A stretch of DNA of 7,271 nucleotides from positions 1-7,271 of the forward strand of contig JAKSUE010000071.1 of assembly GCA_024409165.1 (NCBI GenBank), written 5' to 3'. The position numbers and the translations under genes are program-made. Each line of letters starts with the position of its first letter. Within the stretch, counting starts at the first letter, position 1. Positions 1 through 7,214 of the stretch are shown here, in pieces. Under the pieces are notes generated by a model that searched no databases, had not been told where the DNA came from, and was given only the letters and a program-made list of their open reading frames with translations. The stretch is from an archaeon. GTDB lineage: Archaea; Methanobacteriota; Methanobacteria; Methanobacteriales; Methanobacteriaceae.

Positions 1-89
1 TAATAGTAGATTTTGTTTATGATGTTATTATAAAACAAATTCCTCCTAAAATAGCATTTAAAGAATTATGGAAAAATATTGAGGATTAA
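1..89 (+). CDS. 3' end of an unidentified upstream gene (partial)
   Basis: An open frame enters from the left edge (first full codon at base 3) and ends at the TAA at 87-89. It gives about 28 residues, ending in ...FKELWKNIED. The fragment mixes hydrophobic and charged residues and carries no motif I recognise, so no function is assigned. It lies only 17 bases before the next start on the same strand, and that gap is mostly ribosome binding site. The two genes are therefore probably cotranscribed, and the operon begins upstream of this window. The other plus-strand frames are interrupted by stops here, which supports this frame as the coding one. Confidence 0.6.
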   Translation, partial: IVDFVYDVIIKQIPPKIAFKELWKNIED

Positions 90-93
90 TTTA

Positions 94-100
94 GGGAGGT
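94..100 (+). promoter_or_regulatory. Strong ribosome binding site that decides between two ATG starts
   Basis: GGGAGGT is a near-perfect match to the anti-Shine-Dalgarno of 16S rRNA. It lies 3 bases before the ATG at 104 and 6 bases before the ATG at 107. The 6-base spacing is the more normal one. Starting at 107 also gives the N-terminus MKKVITYGTFDL, which matches the usual start of TagD proteins. The 107 start is therefore preferred. Confidence 0.75.
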
Positions 101-106
101 TTAATG

Positions 107-1414
107 ATGAAAAAAGTTATCACATACGGAACATTTGACTTATTTCATAAAGGACACTATAATATTTTAAAAAGGGCAAAAGAATATGGTGATTATTTAA
201 TCGTTGGTGTCACAGGGGAAAATTATGATATTGGTCGTGGCAAATTAAGTGTTCATGATAATCTTGCAACAAGAATTGAAAATGTAAAAAATACAGGATT
301 AGTTGATGAAATAATAGTAGAAGAATATCTTGGGCAGAAAATCGGAGATATTATAAAATATGATGTTGATTCATTTGTAATTGGTAATGATTGGAAAGGA
401 AAATTTGATCACTTATCAAGATACTGTAATATGATATATCTTGAGAGAACAAAAGGTATTTCAAGTACACAACTTAGGGAAGAAAACTTCAATCAATATA
501 ATATAGGTATTATTTGTGATATTGAAGATGATAACCAAATAATAAAAGAATCTAAGTTAGTAAATGGATTCAATGTTAAAAATATTTATTGTGAAGATAA
601 AAAAATATTAGAAATTTTCCAAGAAAAATATAATGTAGAAAATGTATTTAATAGTTACGAGGACATGATTAAAAAATCAGATATTATTTATGTTCGTTGC
701 TCAATTATGAAAAGATACAATTATATTCTCCAAGCATTAAAAGCTGGAAAACATGTGATTTATGATTCACCTGCAACATTCAAATCTGAAGAAATGAAAG
801 AACTAATCAAATTATCCAAAGAAAATAATGTAATTTTAATGGAAAATATTAAAATGGTACATATTTATGTATTTAATCAATTATTATGGATGACTCAAGG
901 TGGATTAATTGGAGATATTTTAAGTTTTAACTGTTCTATTTCTAAAAATGATGAAAGTCGTTCAAATTTATTCTATGATTTAAGTACTTTAAGTTTACTT
1001 CCTATGTTAAAAATAATGGGACAAGACTATGAAAAAGCTGATTTAAAAGTTACAAAAGATGGAGAAGAAATAGAATTTGCATCAATGAACTTTGTTTATC
1101 CTAAAGGTAGAGCTGTTATTAATGTAGGAAATAAAATACGTGTAGGTAACCAATTAGAAATTATTGGAACTGAAGGAACAATACGTATGAAAGATGATTG
1201 GTGGAGATCTAAAATATTTGAACTTCATAAACCAGGAACTTCTGATGTAGAATTATATAATACAAACTTTGAAGGAAATGGATTTAAATATTTAATAAAA
1301 GCTATGTCAACAATGTTAAATAATAATCGTATCGATTCAATGGGTGTATTTGAAGATGAATCACTTAAAATTGTTGAAATTTTAGAGAAAATAAATAATA
1401 TAGAATCTAAATAA
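107..1414 (+). CDS. TagD-type cytidylyltransferase fused to a Gfo/Idh/MocA-like oxidoreductase domain
   Basis: This is a two-domain cytoplasmic protein of 435 residues. Residues 1-127 or so are a cytidylyltransferase of the glycerol-3-phosphate type (CTP + alcohol phosphate to CDP-alcohol + PPi). They show GTFDLFHKGH with the nucleotide-binding HxGH at 14-17, GNDWKGKFD at 93-101 and the RTKGISST signature at 114-121. Residues 132-435 resemble the Gfo/Idh/MocA NAD(P)-dependent dehydrogenase family, with a recognisable GKHVIYDSP segment (214-222), an IGDI segment after the catalytic-domain junction and an IIGTEGTI strand motif (352-359). However, the Rossmann glycine motif is replaced by IGIICDIEDD (133-142), and the family EKP motif reads DSP. 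The second domain may therefore be non-catalytic. As best I recall, such fusions are widespread in low-GC bacteria near LicD genes. The alcohol phosphate used is unknown; glycerol 3-phosphate is only the family precedent. The next gene follows after 33 bases. Confidence 0.85.
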   Translation: MKKVITYGTFDLFHKGHYNILKRAKEYGDYLIVGVTGENYDIGRGKLSVHDNLATRIENVKNTGLVDEIIVEEYLGQKIGDIIKYDVDSFVIGNDWKGKFDHLSRYCNMIYLERTKGISSTQLREENFNQYNIGIICDIEDDNQIIKESKLVNGFNVKNIYCEDKKILEIFQEKYNVENVFNSYEDMIKKSDIIYVRCSIMKRYNYILQALKAGKHVIYDSPATFKSEEMKELIKLSKENNVILMENIKMVHIYVFNQLLWMTQGGLIGDILSFNCSISKNDESRSNLFYDLSTLSLLPMLKIMGQDYEKADLKVTKDGEEIEFASMNFVYPKGRAVINVGNKIRVGNQLEIIGTEGTIRMKDDWWRSKIFELHKPGTSDVELYNTNFEGNGFKYLIKAMSTMLNNNRIDSMGVFEDESLKIVEILEKINNIESK

Positions 1415-1447
1415 AACAAAATATTTAAAATAATAAGGAGATATTTC

Positions 1448-2416
1448 ATGCTTAAAATTTTTGATTTTGAAATTTGTAAAAAAATTGGAAAGAACTTATC
1501 CGCAACTAACTATTATGAATGGATTGATTATGCATTAAAAAACAAATCTGATTTTGTAATGCCTCCAAAAACTCGTATAGGTCAAGATAATGGTGATTAC
1601 TATGCATGTATGCCCTGTATGTATGAAGATGAAAACATTGTTTGTAATAAAATGATTGGTCGTCATATGTTAAAACCTGGGGAAAATCGTTCTGTGATGA
1701 TGAGTGATTTATTATTATATGAAGCAGATACTGGTATATTAAAAGGAGTTATGGATGTTGAATATATTACAACTTTAAGAACTGGTGCTGCAGCTGCTCA
1801 TTCAGCTATTATGTATGCAAAAAAAGATTTTGAAACAGTGGGTTTAATTGGTTTAGGAAACATTATGTTTGCATGTATAGAAGTTTTAATGTCCCAAATT
1901 AATCATGAAGTTACTTTTAAATTACATAAATATCATGATCATGAAGAAAGATTTATGAAATATTTCTCTAAATATGAAAATATTAATTTTGAATTATGTG
2001 ATAGTTATGAAGAAACAATTAAAGATAGTGATTTAATTATTTCAGCTTTAACAAGAACTACAGAAGATTTTGCAAGTGATGATTGTTATAAAGAAGGATG
2101 TACAATTATTCCAATTATGACTTTAGGATTCCAAAACTGTGATTTATTCTTTGATAAAATTTTTACTGACGAAATAGAACAAATTCGTGGATTTAAATAT
2201 TTTGATAAATTTAAATCACTTTCAAACACTACAGATGTATTATTAGGTGAAAAAGAAGGCCGTACTAACGATAAAGAAAGAATTTTAGTATATAATTATG
2301 GTTTAGCAATTCATGATTTATACTTTGCTTCAAAATTCTTTGAAAATTCATTAGGTTTAGAAAAAGAAATTGAATACAACTATTGTAAAGATAAATTTTT
2401 CATGGGAGATGATTAA
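1448..2416 (+). CDS. Ornithine cyclodeaminase/mu-crystallin family NAD(P)-dependent dehydrogenase
   Basis: At 322 residues this has the usual length of the family that includes ornithine cyclodeaminase, archaeal alanine dehydrogenase and the siderophore enzyme SbnB. The family hallmarks are visible: MPCMY at 55-59, a Lys at 68 followed by the substrate-binding region, RTGAAAAHSA at 111-120 (the conserved Arg of the RT-A-A block), and the nucleotide-binding glycine motif GLGN at 135-138 in VGLIGLGNIM. The 'SDLIISALT' segment at 194-201 matches the second half of the Rossmann fold. In the region where ornithine cyclodeaminase has its catalytic Asp (the G-x-D turn after the last Rossmann strand), the sequence reads IMTLGFQNCD, and I cannot place that Asp with confidence. 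True ornithine cyclodeaminase activity is therefore doubtful; an amino-acid or imine dehydrogenase is more likely. AAGGAGA at 1435-1441 is a good ribosome site 6 bases before the ATG. The gene abuts the aminotransferase gene with no gap, suggesting linked function. Confidence 0.83.
   Translation: MLKIFDFEICKKIGKNLSATNYYEWIDYALKNKSDFVMPPKTRIGQDNGDYYACMPCMYEDENIVCNKMIGRHMLKPGENRSVMMSDLLLYEADTGILKGVMDVEYITTLRTGAAAAHSAIMYAKKDFETVGLIGLGNIMFACIEVLMSQINHEVTFKLHKYHDHEERFMKYFSKYENINFELCDSYEETIKDSDLIISALTRTTEDFASDDCYKEGCTIIPIMTLGFQNCDLFFDKIFTDEIEQIRGFKYFDKFKSLSNTTDVLLGEKEGRTNDKERILVYNYGLAIHDLYFASKFFENSLGLEKEIEYNYCKDKFFMGDD
2404..2413 (+). promoter_or_regulatory. Ribosome binding site embedded in the end of the preceding gene
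   Basis: GGGAGATGAT lies inside the last codons of the dehydrogenase gene and matches the extended anti-Shine-Dalgarno complement (GGAGGTGAT) with one mismatch. It is followed by the stop TAA and immediately by the ATG at 2417. This arrangement implies that the two genes are translated from one transcript, probably with translational coupling. Confidence 0.6.
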
Positions 2417-3481
2417 ATGAGTAAATTATTTACAATTGGACCAGTTGAAATGTTTGATGAAACATTAGAAATTGGAGGGAAACAAGTTCCTTATTTTAGA
2501 AATGATGAATTTTCACAAACAGTATTCTCTGCAAGTGCAGGACTAAAAAGATTATTATTTAATGAAAAAGGAGAAATCATCTTATTAACTTGTTCTGGAA
2601 CAGGTGCTATGGAAGCTACTGTTATGAACTGTTTTACAAAAGAAGATAATTTAATTGTAATTAATGGTGGATCTTTTGGAAATCGTTTTACTCAAATATG
2701 TGATGTTCATGAAATTCCTTACAAAGCTGTTGAATTTGATGAAATAGAATTAACAAAAGAAATGATTGAAGAAGTTATAAGTGATGATAAATTTACTGGT
2801 TTACTTGTAAATCTTGATGAAACTTCAAATGGTCAATTATACGATCTCCAAATGCTATCTGAAGTATGTAAAGAACATAATTTAATATTTGTTGTAGATG
2901 CTATTAGTGCATTTTTAGCTGATGAAGTTAATATAGAAAAATATGGAATTGATGCTATTATATTAAGTTCTCAAAAAGCATTATCATTAGCTCCTGGATT
3001 ATCTATTGTAGCATTAAGTGAAAAAATGTTAGATAGAGTTAATAATATTGATTCTAAATCAATATACTTTGATTTTAAAGATTATCTAAATAATGGAATA
3101 AGAGGACAAACTCCATTTACCCCAGCTGTAAGAGTAATTATCGAACTTGAAGACATGGTTAAAAGACTTGAAGATAAAGGAATTGAAAATTGTATAAAAG
3201 AAACTAATGAAATCGCAGTTTACTTTAGAAAAAGAATTAGAGAAATAGGTCTTGATTACCCTAATTACCCATTATCCAATGCAGTTACACCAGTTATTTT
3301 CCCAGATGAAAATGCAGATGTAATTTATAGAAAATTAATTGATGATTATGGATTTACAGTTAATCCAAGTGGTGGAAAAAATGCTAAAAGAATGTTTAGA
3401 GTTGCACATGTAGGTAAACATTCTATTGAAGATACAGAAGAATTAATCTGTGCTATTGAAGAAGTTATTAAAAAATTATAA
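2417..3481 (+). CDS. Class V PLP aminotransferase, alanine-glyoxylate/AEP transaminase type
   Basis: This 354-residue cytoplasmic enzyme matches the length of alanine-glyoxylate, serine-pyruvate and 2-aminoethylphosphonate (PhnW) transaminases. Visible features, in order, are the N-terminal TIGPVEM (6-12), the phosphate-binding SGTGAMEA (60-67), DETSNGQ (134-140), the cofactor-ring Asp in VVDAIS (D161), the Schiff-base lysine K187 in SSQKALSLAPG, and QTPFTPAV (231-238), where the loop from the partner subunit usually contacts the phosphate. R328 in FRVAHVG is the expected substrate-binding arginine. All catalytic residues expected of the family are present, so it should be active. The class typically moves an amino group between alanine and a keto or aldehyde acceptor. 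With LicD and LicC/PntC-like genes downstream, AEP formation from phosphonoacetaldehyde is a reasonable inference, but the acceptor cannot be read from sequence. It starts directly after the stop of the dehydrogenase gene. Confidence 0.88.
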   Translation: MSKLFTIGPVEMFDETLEIGGKQVPYFRNDEFSQTVFSASAGLKRLLFNEKGEIILLTCSGTGAMEATVMNCFTKEDNLIVINGGSFGNRFTQICDVHEIPYKAVEFDEIELTKEMIEEVISDDKFTGLLVNLDETSNGQLYDLQMLSEVCKEHNLIFVVDAISAFLADEVNIEKYGIDAIILSSQKALSLAPGLSIVALSEKMLDRVNNIDSKSIYFDFKDYLNNGIRGQTPFTPAVRVIIELEDMVKRLEDKGIENCIKETNEIAVYFRKRIREIGLDYPNYPLSNAVTPVIFPDENADVIYRKLIDDYGFTVNPSGGKNAKRMFRVAHVGKHSIEDTEELICAIEEVIKKL

Positions 3482-3517
3482 TTATTATTAAACCAAGATA
3501 AAGATATTAAATTCTAT

Positions 3518-3525
3518 AAAGGTGG
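3518..3525 (+). promoter_or_regulatory. Ribosome binding site supporting a TTG start
   Basis: AAAGGTGG ends 7 bases before the TTG at 3533. The first in-frame ATG, at 3542, would be 16 bases away, too far for this site. The spacing therefore favours TTG as the true start, adding three residues (MSR) to the protein. Confidence 0.65.
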
Positions 3526-3532
3526 ATTTAAT

Positions 3533-5188
3533 TTGAGTAGAATGAACGATTTACAAAAAAATTTATTTCAATTATTAACTGAAATTGATGATATTTGTAA
3601 AAAATATGATATTGAATATTATCTAGCAGGAGGTACTGCTTTAGGTACTGTTAGAAATCATTGTTTCTTACCTTGGGATGATGATATTGATTTATACATT
3701 ACAAGAGATAATTGGAATAAATTAAGACATGTATTAGAAACTGAAGAGAATGTTGTTCCTAAAGGACGTTCTTTTATTTACAACGAAAATACAGAATATT
3801 ATTGTAATCCAATTCCAAGATATGTTGATAATACTACAACAGCTATTTATAAATCACAAGCATTAGCTGGAAAAGCTTGTGGACAACATATTGAACTCTT
3901 AATTATGGATCCGATACCAAATGATGAAGAAGAAAGAAAAGAATACATTAAATTATTACGCTTATACACAGAACTTTTATCTCCTTATTTTATAGTAAAC
4001 AAAAACTTACCATTAAATGAATGGGAAAAACACTATAAATTATACAAAAAGTATTGTAAAAGAGTAGAAAAAGAAGGAGAAAAGAAAGTTTTAAAAGAAT
4101 TAGAAGATAAATTACAAACTTTCAAAACAGAAGAATGTGACACTTATTGTATGCGTTGGGGAATTAATATCTTAATGTATAAAAAAGAATACTATGGAAA
4201 AGGTAGAGTTGAAGTATTTGAAGATAAAGAATTCCCAGTTGGAGAATATGCAGAAAAAATATTTAGAGTTGCATACGGTGATAGTTGGATGTATATCCCA
4301 GAAGGTGATGGACAAATAGTTCATGATGCACTTCAAGACATTAATGTTCCTTTTAAAGAATACACCAATCGTTATTTAAATAAAGTTAATAAAGAAAGTG
4401 TTTTTGAAAAATTTAAAAGAAATAAACAAAATAATACAAGTGTATTTTATAATCATGAAAAAATGAATATGTTAGTTGCAAAAGCAAAAGTTCAGATAGA
4501 ATCTAAAAAAATTTACAAAGATTTAAAAGAAAAAGAAGATTATTTACGTTTATTATTAAAAAATAAAGATTACAAAACTTTATCATATGAATTTAAAGAA
4601 TATTGTGAATTACAATTTGATGAGGATGTTAGAAAATATAAAATTATAGTCCCTATCTCAGATAAAAATCTTACAACATTATTATTAAATTATATAGAAC
4701 AAGGAAAATACTACAAAGCTAATAAATACTTAAATATTCGTAAAATGCAAGATAAAAGCATTACTGAAGAGTTAATAAAAATAGAAAATATGATAAAATC
4801 TTGTAGAGAATTATCCATTGCTCGTTATGATGAGAAAGATAAAGAATTAGTTCAATCTTTAATTAATAAATATGAAAATAAATACCCTAATTTATTAGAC
4901 ATTTATAGAAGTAAATTATGGATTGAAGAAGATAATGCAAAATGTATAGAAGATTATAAGAAAATAGATAATTCATGTGATAAAATATTAGAAATGTATC
5001 CATTTGATGGAGAAGTAATGGCAATACAAGCTAAAGCAAAATTAGAATGTAATAACAGAGAAGAAGCTATAGAACTCTATAAAAAAGCAATAAACAATAC
5101 AAGAAATGGTTTAATCTGGCAAAAAGTACAATATGAAATAGGTATTAGTCGTATCGATATTGAACGTGATTTAATTGAGGGATTATAA
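3533..5188 (+). CDS. LicD-family phosphotransferase with long helical/TPR-like C-terminal extension
   Basis: LicD proteins transfer phosphocholine or a similar phospho-alcohol from a CDP-linked donor to a cell-surface glycan and have a nucleotidyltransferase fold. Residues 8-285 or so carry the full signature: GGTALGTVR at 33-41, PWDDDIDL at 47-54 with the metal-binding D51-x-D53, HIELLIMDPIP at 119-129, and the C-terminal YGDSWMYIP at 248-256. It should be catalytically competent. At 551 residues it is roughly twice a plain LicD. Residues 290-551 are charged and predicted by eye to be all helix. One stretch at about 487-520 (AKAKLECNNREEAIELYKKA) resembles a tetratricopeptide repeat, so the extension may be a protein-interaction arm. 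No signal peptide or membrane segment is seen, so it probably acts on a cytoplasmic, lipid-linked glycan. It starts at TTG and overlaps the next gene by one base. Confidence 0.9.
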   Translation: MSRMNDLQKNLFQLLTEIDDICKKYDIEYYLAGGTALGTVRNHCFLPWDDDIDLYITRDNWNKLRHVLETEENVVPKGRSFIYNENTEYYCNPIPRYVDNTTTAIYKSQALAGKACGQHIELLIMDPIPNDEEERKEYIKLLRLYTELLSPYFIVNKNLPLNEWEKHYKLYKKYCKRVEKEGEKKVLKELEDKLQTFKTEECDTYCMRWGINILMYKKEYYGKGRVEVFEDKEFPVGEYAEKIFRVAYGDSWMYIPEGDGQIVHDALQDINVPFKEYTNRYLNKVNKESVFEKFKRNKQNNTSVFYNHEKMNMLVAKAKVQIESKKIYKDLKEKEDYLRLLLKNKDYKTLSYEFKEYCELQFDEDVRKYKIIVPISDKNLTTLLLNYIEQGKYYKANKYLNIRKMQDKSITEELIKIENMIKSCRELSIARYDEKDKELVQSLINKYENKYPNLLDIYRSKLWIEEDNAKCIEDYKKIDNSCDKILEMYPFDGEVMAIQAKAKLECNNREEAIELYKKAINNTRNGLIWQKVQYEIGISRIDIERDLIEGL

Positions 5189-6381
5189 TGAAAACTAAAA
5201 AAGAAATACAATTAGAATTACTTCAAGAAATTGATACAATCTCTTCAAAATACAATTTAAACTATATATTGTATGGAATAAATGGAATTAATCTTTACAA
5301 TAATTATCCTATTAATGAAGATGAAGATATTGAAATTGCAATGACACAAGGAGATATTGACCGTTTCTGTAAGATTATTGAAGAGAAATACAGTCAAAAT
5401 CGTTATGTGGAAGGTATTTTCAATAACCCTAGACTTAATAGATTATATGTTAAATATGGAAATAAAAATACTACATATTTTAAAATTCTTGAATTAAATT
5501 ATGAAAAACATAATGGAATTAACATTTCTATTCATCCCATCCGTAAATCTGCAAGTTTAGATGGTAAAAAAATCCAAGAAATGACTCCTAAATTATCAAA
5601 AGAAAAGAAAATTCGTGAATATTTAAATACAAGAATTGAAAGCCCAAAATTATGGTATGTAAAAGTAGGAATAAAAACACTGAATGGGCTTTATGGATTA
5701 TCTGGTCATAAATCTAAATATTATGAAAAAATTAAAAATAACATTTTTATTGATAAATGGGAAGATATTCAAAACTATTCAAGAGTTCGTATTAACAAAG
5801 ATGAACTTAATACATCATATTTAAAAGAAATTAAAAAAGTAAAAATTAATAATCAATACATAAATTTACCTAAAGATACTGAATCTTTCTTTAATGAAAT
5901 AGATAATAACAAATTTGAAACAATTATTAAAACAAAACCAAACAAAGATTTAATTTTAGATACAGAAAATAGTTATGAAGAAGTTATAGAAGAGCTTAAA
6001 GATTTAGTAAAAGAAGCAAGAATTAGAAAAGAAGAATTTTTATGGGGAAGATTAAAAGGTAAAAATGATAGAGATATATTTGAAAAAGTTTGGGATTTAG
6101 TTAAAATGACTAATAAAGAAATTAAATTTACAAAATATTTCAAAGAAAATATTGATGATTTATTAGCCACTGATTTAGAAGATGAAGAAGGATTTAAAAA
6201 GATATATAGTGAACTAAAACCTGTCATAGAAACATTAGAAGAATATAGTGAAAAAGGTTTAACTTTTTCAATTGATCCTAAAACCGATGAATTAATCGAA
6301 AAAGTTTTAATAAAAATAGGAAATAAACGATTAGTGAATAAAATGAAAAAACTTAAAGAAAAAGAGTATTTCATAGAATAA
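5188..6381 (+). CDS. Degenerate LicD-like protein
   Basis: This 397-residue protein aligns with the start of the preceding LicD: LLQEIDTISSKYNLNYILYG (11-30) parallels LLTEIDDICKKYDIEYYLAG there. The active-site motifs are altered. The GGTALG glycine loop becomes YGINGIN (29-35), and WDDDID becomes EDEDIE (44-49), so the second metal-binding Asp is Glu and the conserved Trp is lost. Later fold landmarks persist, such as NISIHPIR (112-119), and VKINNQYINLP (218-228) in the place of the LicD 'F-x-G-x-x-x-x-P' segment. Residues 262-397 are a highly charged helical tail, plausibly coiled coil. No signal peptide or membrane helix is seen. The ATG overlaps the stop of the LicD gene (TAATG), and GAGGG lies 6 bases upstream, so it is probably translationally coupled. 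It may be a LicD partner or pseudo-enzyme, or a diverged transferase with another substrate. Confidence 0.72.
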   Translation: MKTKKEIQLELLQEIDTISSKYNLNYILYGINGINLYNNYPINEDEDIEIAMTQGDIDRFCKIIEEKYSQNRYVEGIFNNPRLNRLYVKYGNKNTTYFKILELNYEKHNGINISIHPIRKSASLDGKKIQEMTPKLSKEKKIREYLNTRIESPKLWYVKVGIKTLNGLYGLSGHKSKYYEKIKNNIFIDKWEDIQNYSRVRINKDELNTSYLKEIKKVKINNQYINLPKDTESFFNEIDNNKFETIIKTKPNKDLILDTENSYEEVIEELKDLVKEARIRKEEFLWGRLKGKNDRDIFEKVWDLVKMTNKEIKFTKYFKENIDDLLATDLEDEEGFKKIYSELKPVIETLEEYSEKGLTFSIDPKTDELIEKVLIKIGNKRLVNKMKKLKEKEYFIE

Positions 6382-6416
6382 TATAATCATACTTATAAAG
6401 TTTTAGAGATGATAAA

Positions 6417-7172
6417 ATGATAGCTGTAATACTTGCTGCTGGAATGGGAACTCGTTTAAGACCTTTAACAGATGAAATTCCAAAAGCTTTACTTGAAATA
6501 AATAATATGACTTTACTTGAGAGAATGATTAAAAACTGTATTGATGCAGATATTAAAAAATTTATTGTGATTTGTGGATATTACAAGGAAAAAGTAATTG
6601 ATTTATGTCCTAAATTAGCTGAAAAATATGATATTGAGATTACTACTCTTGTAAACGAAAAATATGATGTGACTAATACTTCTGTGTCCACATACATTGC
6701 AAGTGAAAATATTGATGATGATTTTATACTTGTAAATGGGGATAATGTTGTAGATCCTCAGATAATTAAAAATCTTGCTATTTGTGAAAATACTGGTATG
6801 ATTATTGATAATTATAAGACTCTTAATGAAGAATCATTTAAACTTATAATAGCTAATAAAACTTTAAATGAGGATGAATCAATAGCTAATGGTGAGATTG
6901 AAGCTATTGGAAAAGGATTAGATATTCCATCTTCTTCTGGTGAGTTTATTGGTGTGAGTAAAGTTGTAAAATCAGATATTAATAAATTTAATGAAATTTT
7001 AGCTAAATTAATTGAAGAAAATCCGCAAAATTACTATGATTTTGCTTATAAAAACTTAAGTAAAATAAGTGATATTGACTTTGTACTCACAAATGGTCTT
7101 AAATGGACTGAAATTGATGACCATATCGATTGGGAAAATGCTCAGAAATTAGTTAAAGAATTAGAAGATTAA
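6417..7172 (+). CDS. LicC/PntC-like nucleotidyltransferase (phosphocholine cytidylyltransferase family)
   Basis: This 251-residue cytoplasmic enzyme is expected to form a CMP- or CDP-activated donor from CTP. The sugar-nucleotidyltransferase signature LAAGMGTRLRPLTDEIPKAL spans 6-25, with Arg13 and Lys23 in the nucleotide-binding positions. VNGDNVVDP at 106-114 holds the metal-binding Asp109. TNTSVSTYIA at 86-95, SGEFIGVSK at 174-182 and KWTEIDDHIDWENA at 229-242 are characteristic of the LicC/PntC branch rather than of glucose-1-phosphate thymidylyltransferases. Known members activate phosphocholine (LicC), 2-aminoethylphosphonate (PntC) or related phospho-compounds; the substrate here is not decidable by eye. 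A weak ribosome site, GAGATGAT, ends 3 bases before the ATG. The gene lies 35 bases after the degenerate LicD gene. It is the natural donor-forming partner of the LicD at 3533-5188. Confidence 0.85.
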   Translation: MIAVILAAGMGTRLRPLTDEIPKALLEINNMTLLERMIKNCIDADIKKFIVICGYYKEKVIDLCPKLAEKYDIEITTLVNEKYDVTNTSVSTYIASENIDDDFILVNGDNVVDPQIIKNLAICENTGMIIDNYKTLNEESFKLIIANKTLNEDESIANGEIEAIGKGLDIPSSSGEFIGVSKVVKSDINKFNEILAKLIEENPQNYYDFAYKNLSKISDIDFVLTNGLKWTEIDDHIDWENAQKLVKELED

Positions 7173-7214
7173 TATAAGAGATAAATATTATAAAAAATTA
7201 GATTAAGGTATAAC

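Noticed and set aside
502..550. Frameshift or sequencing error as the cause of the missing Rossmann glycine motif
   Set aside because: The frame is open and in register with recognisable family sequence both before (RTKGISST) and after (GKHVIYDSP). A single indel would not preserve this.
1225..1449. Minus-strand open frame of about 74 codons across the 1414/1448 gene junction
   Set aside because: It overlaps the well-supported C-terminus of the TagD fusion gene and the next gene's ribosome site. It is short, Ile/Leu-rich and lacks any recognisable motif, so it is a shadow frame.
3482..3532. 51-base gap before the LicD gene as a promoter or terminator
   Set aside because: I found no convincing inverted repeat, T-run terminator or TATA/-10/-35 pattern beyond general AT richness. 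Only the ribosome binding site is supportable.
5973..6374. Minus-strand open frame of about 133 codons opposite the degenerate LicD gene
   Set aside because: The translation is a low-complexity Ser/Leu/Phe-rich sequence, as expected from the antisense of Lys/Glu-rich AT-rich coding DNA. It lies wholly inside a convincing plus-strand gene and shows no family motif.
6391..6400. Possible archaeal TATA-like box (CTTATAAAG) before the nucleotidyltransferase gene
   Set aside because: In such AT-rich DNA this arises easily by chance. Typical spacing would put the transcription start at or inside the ATG, and no BRE-like element is clear. The gene is more simply read as part of the operon.
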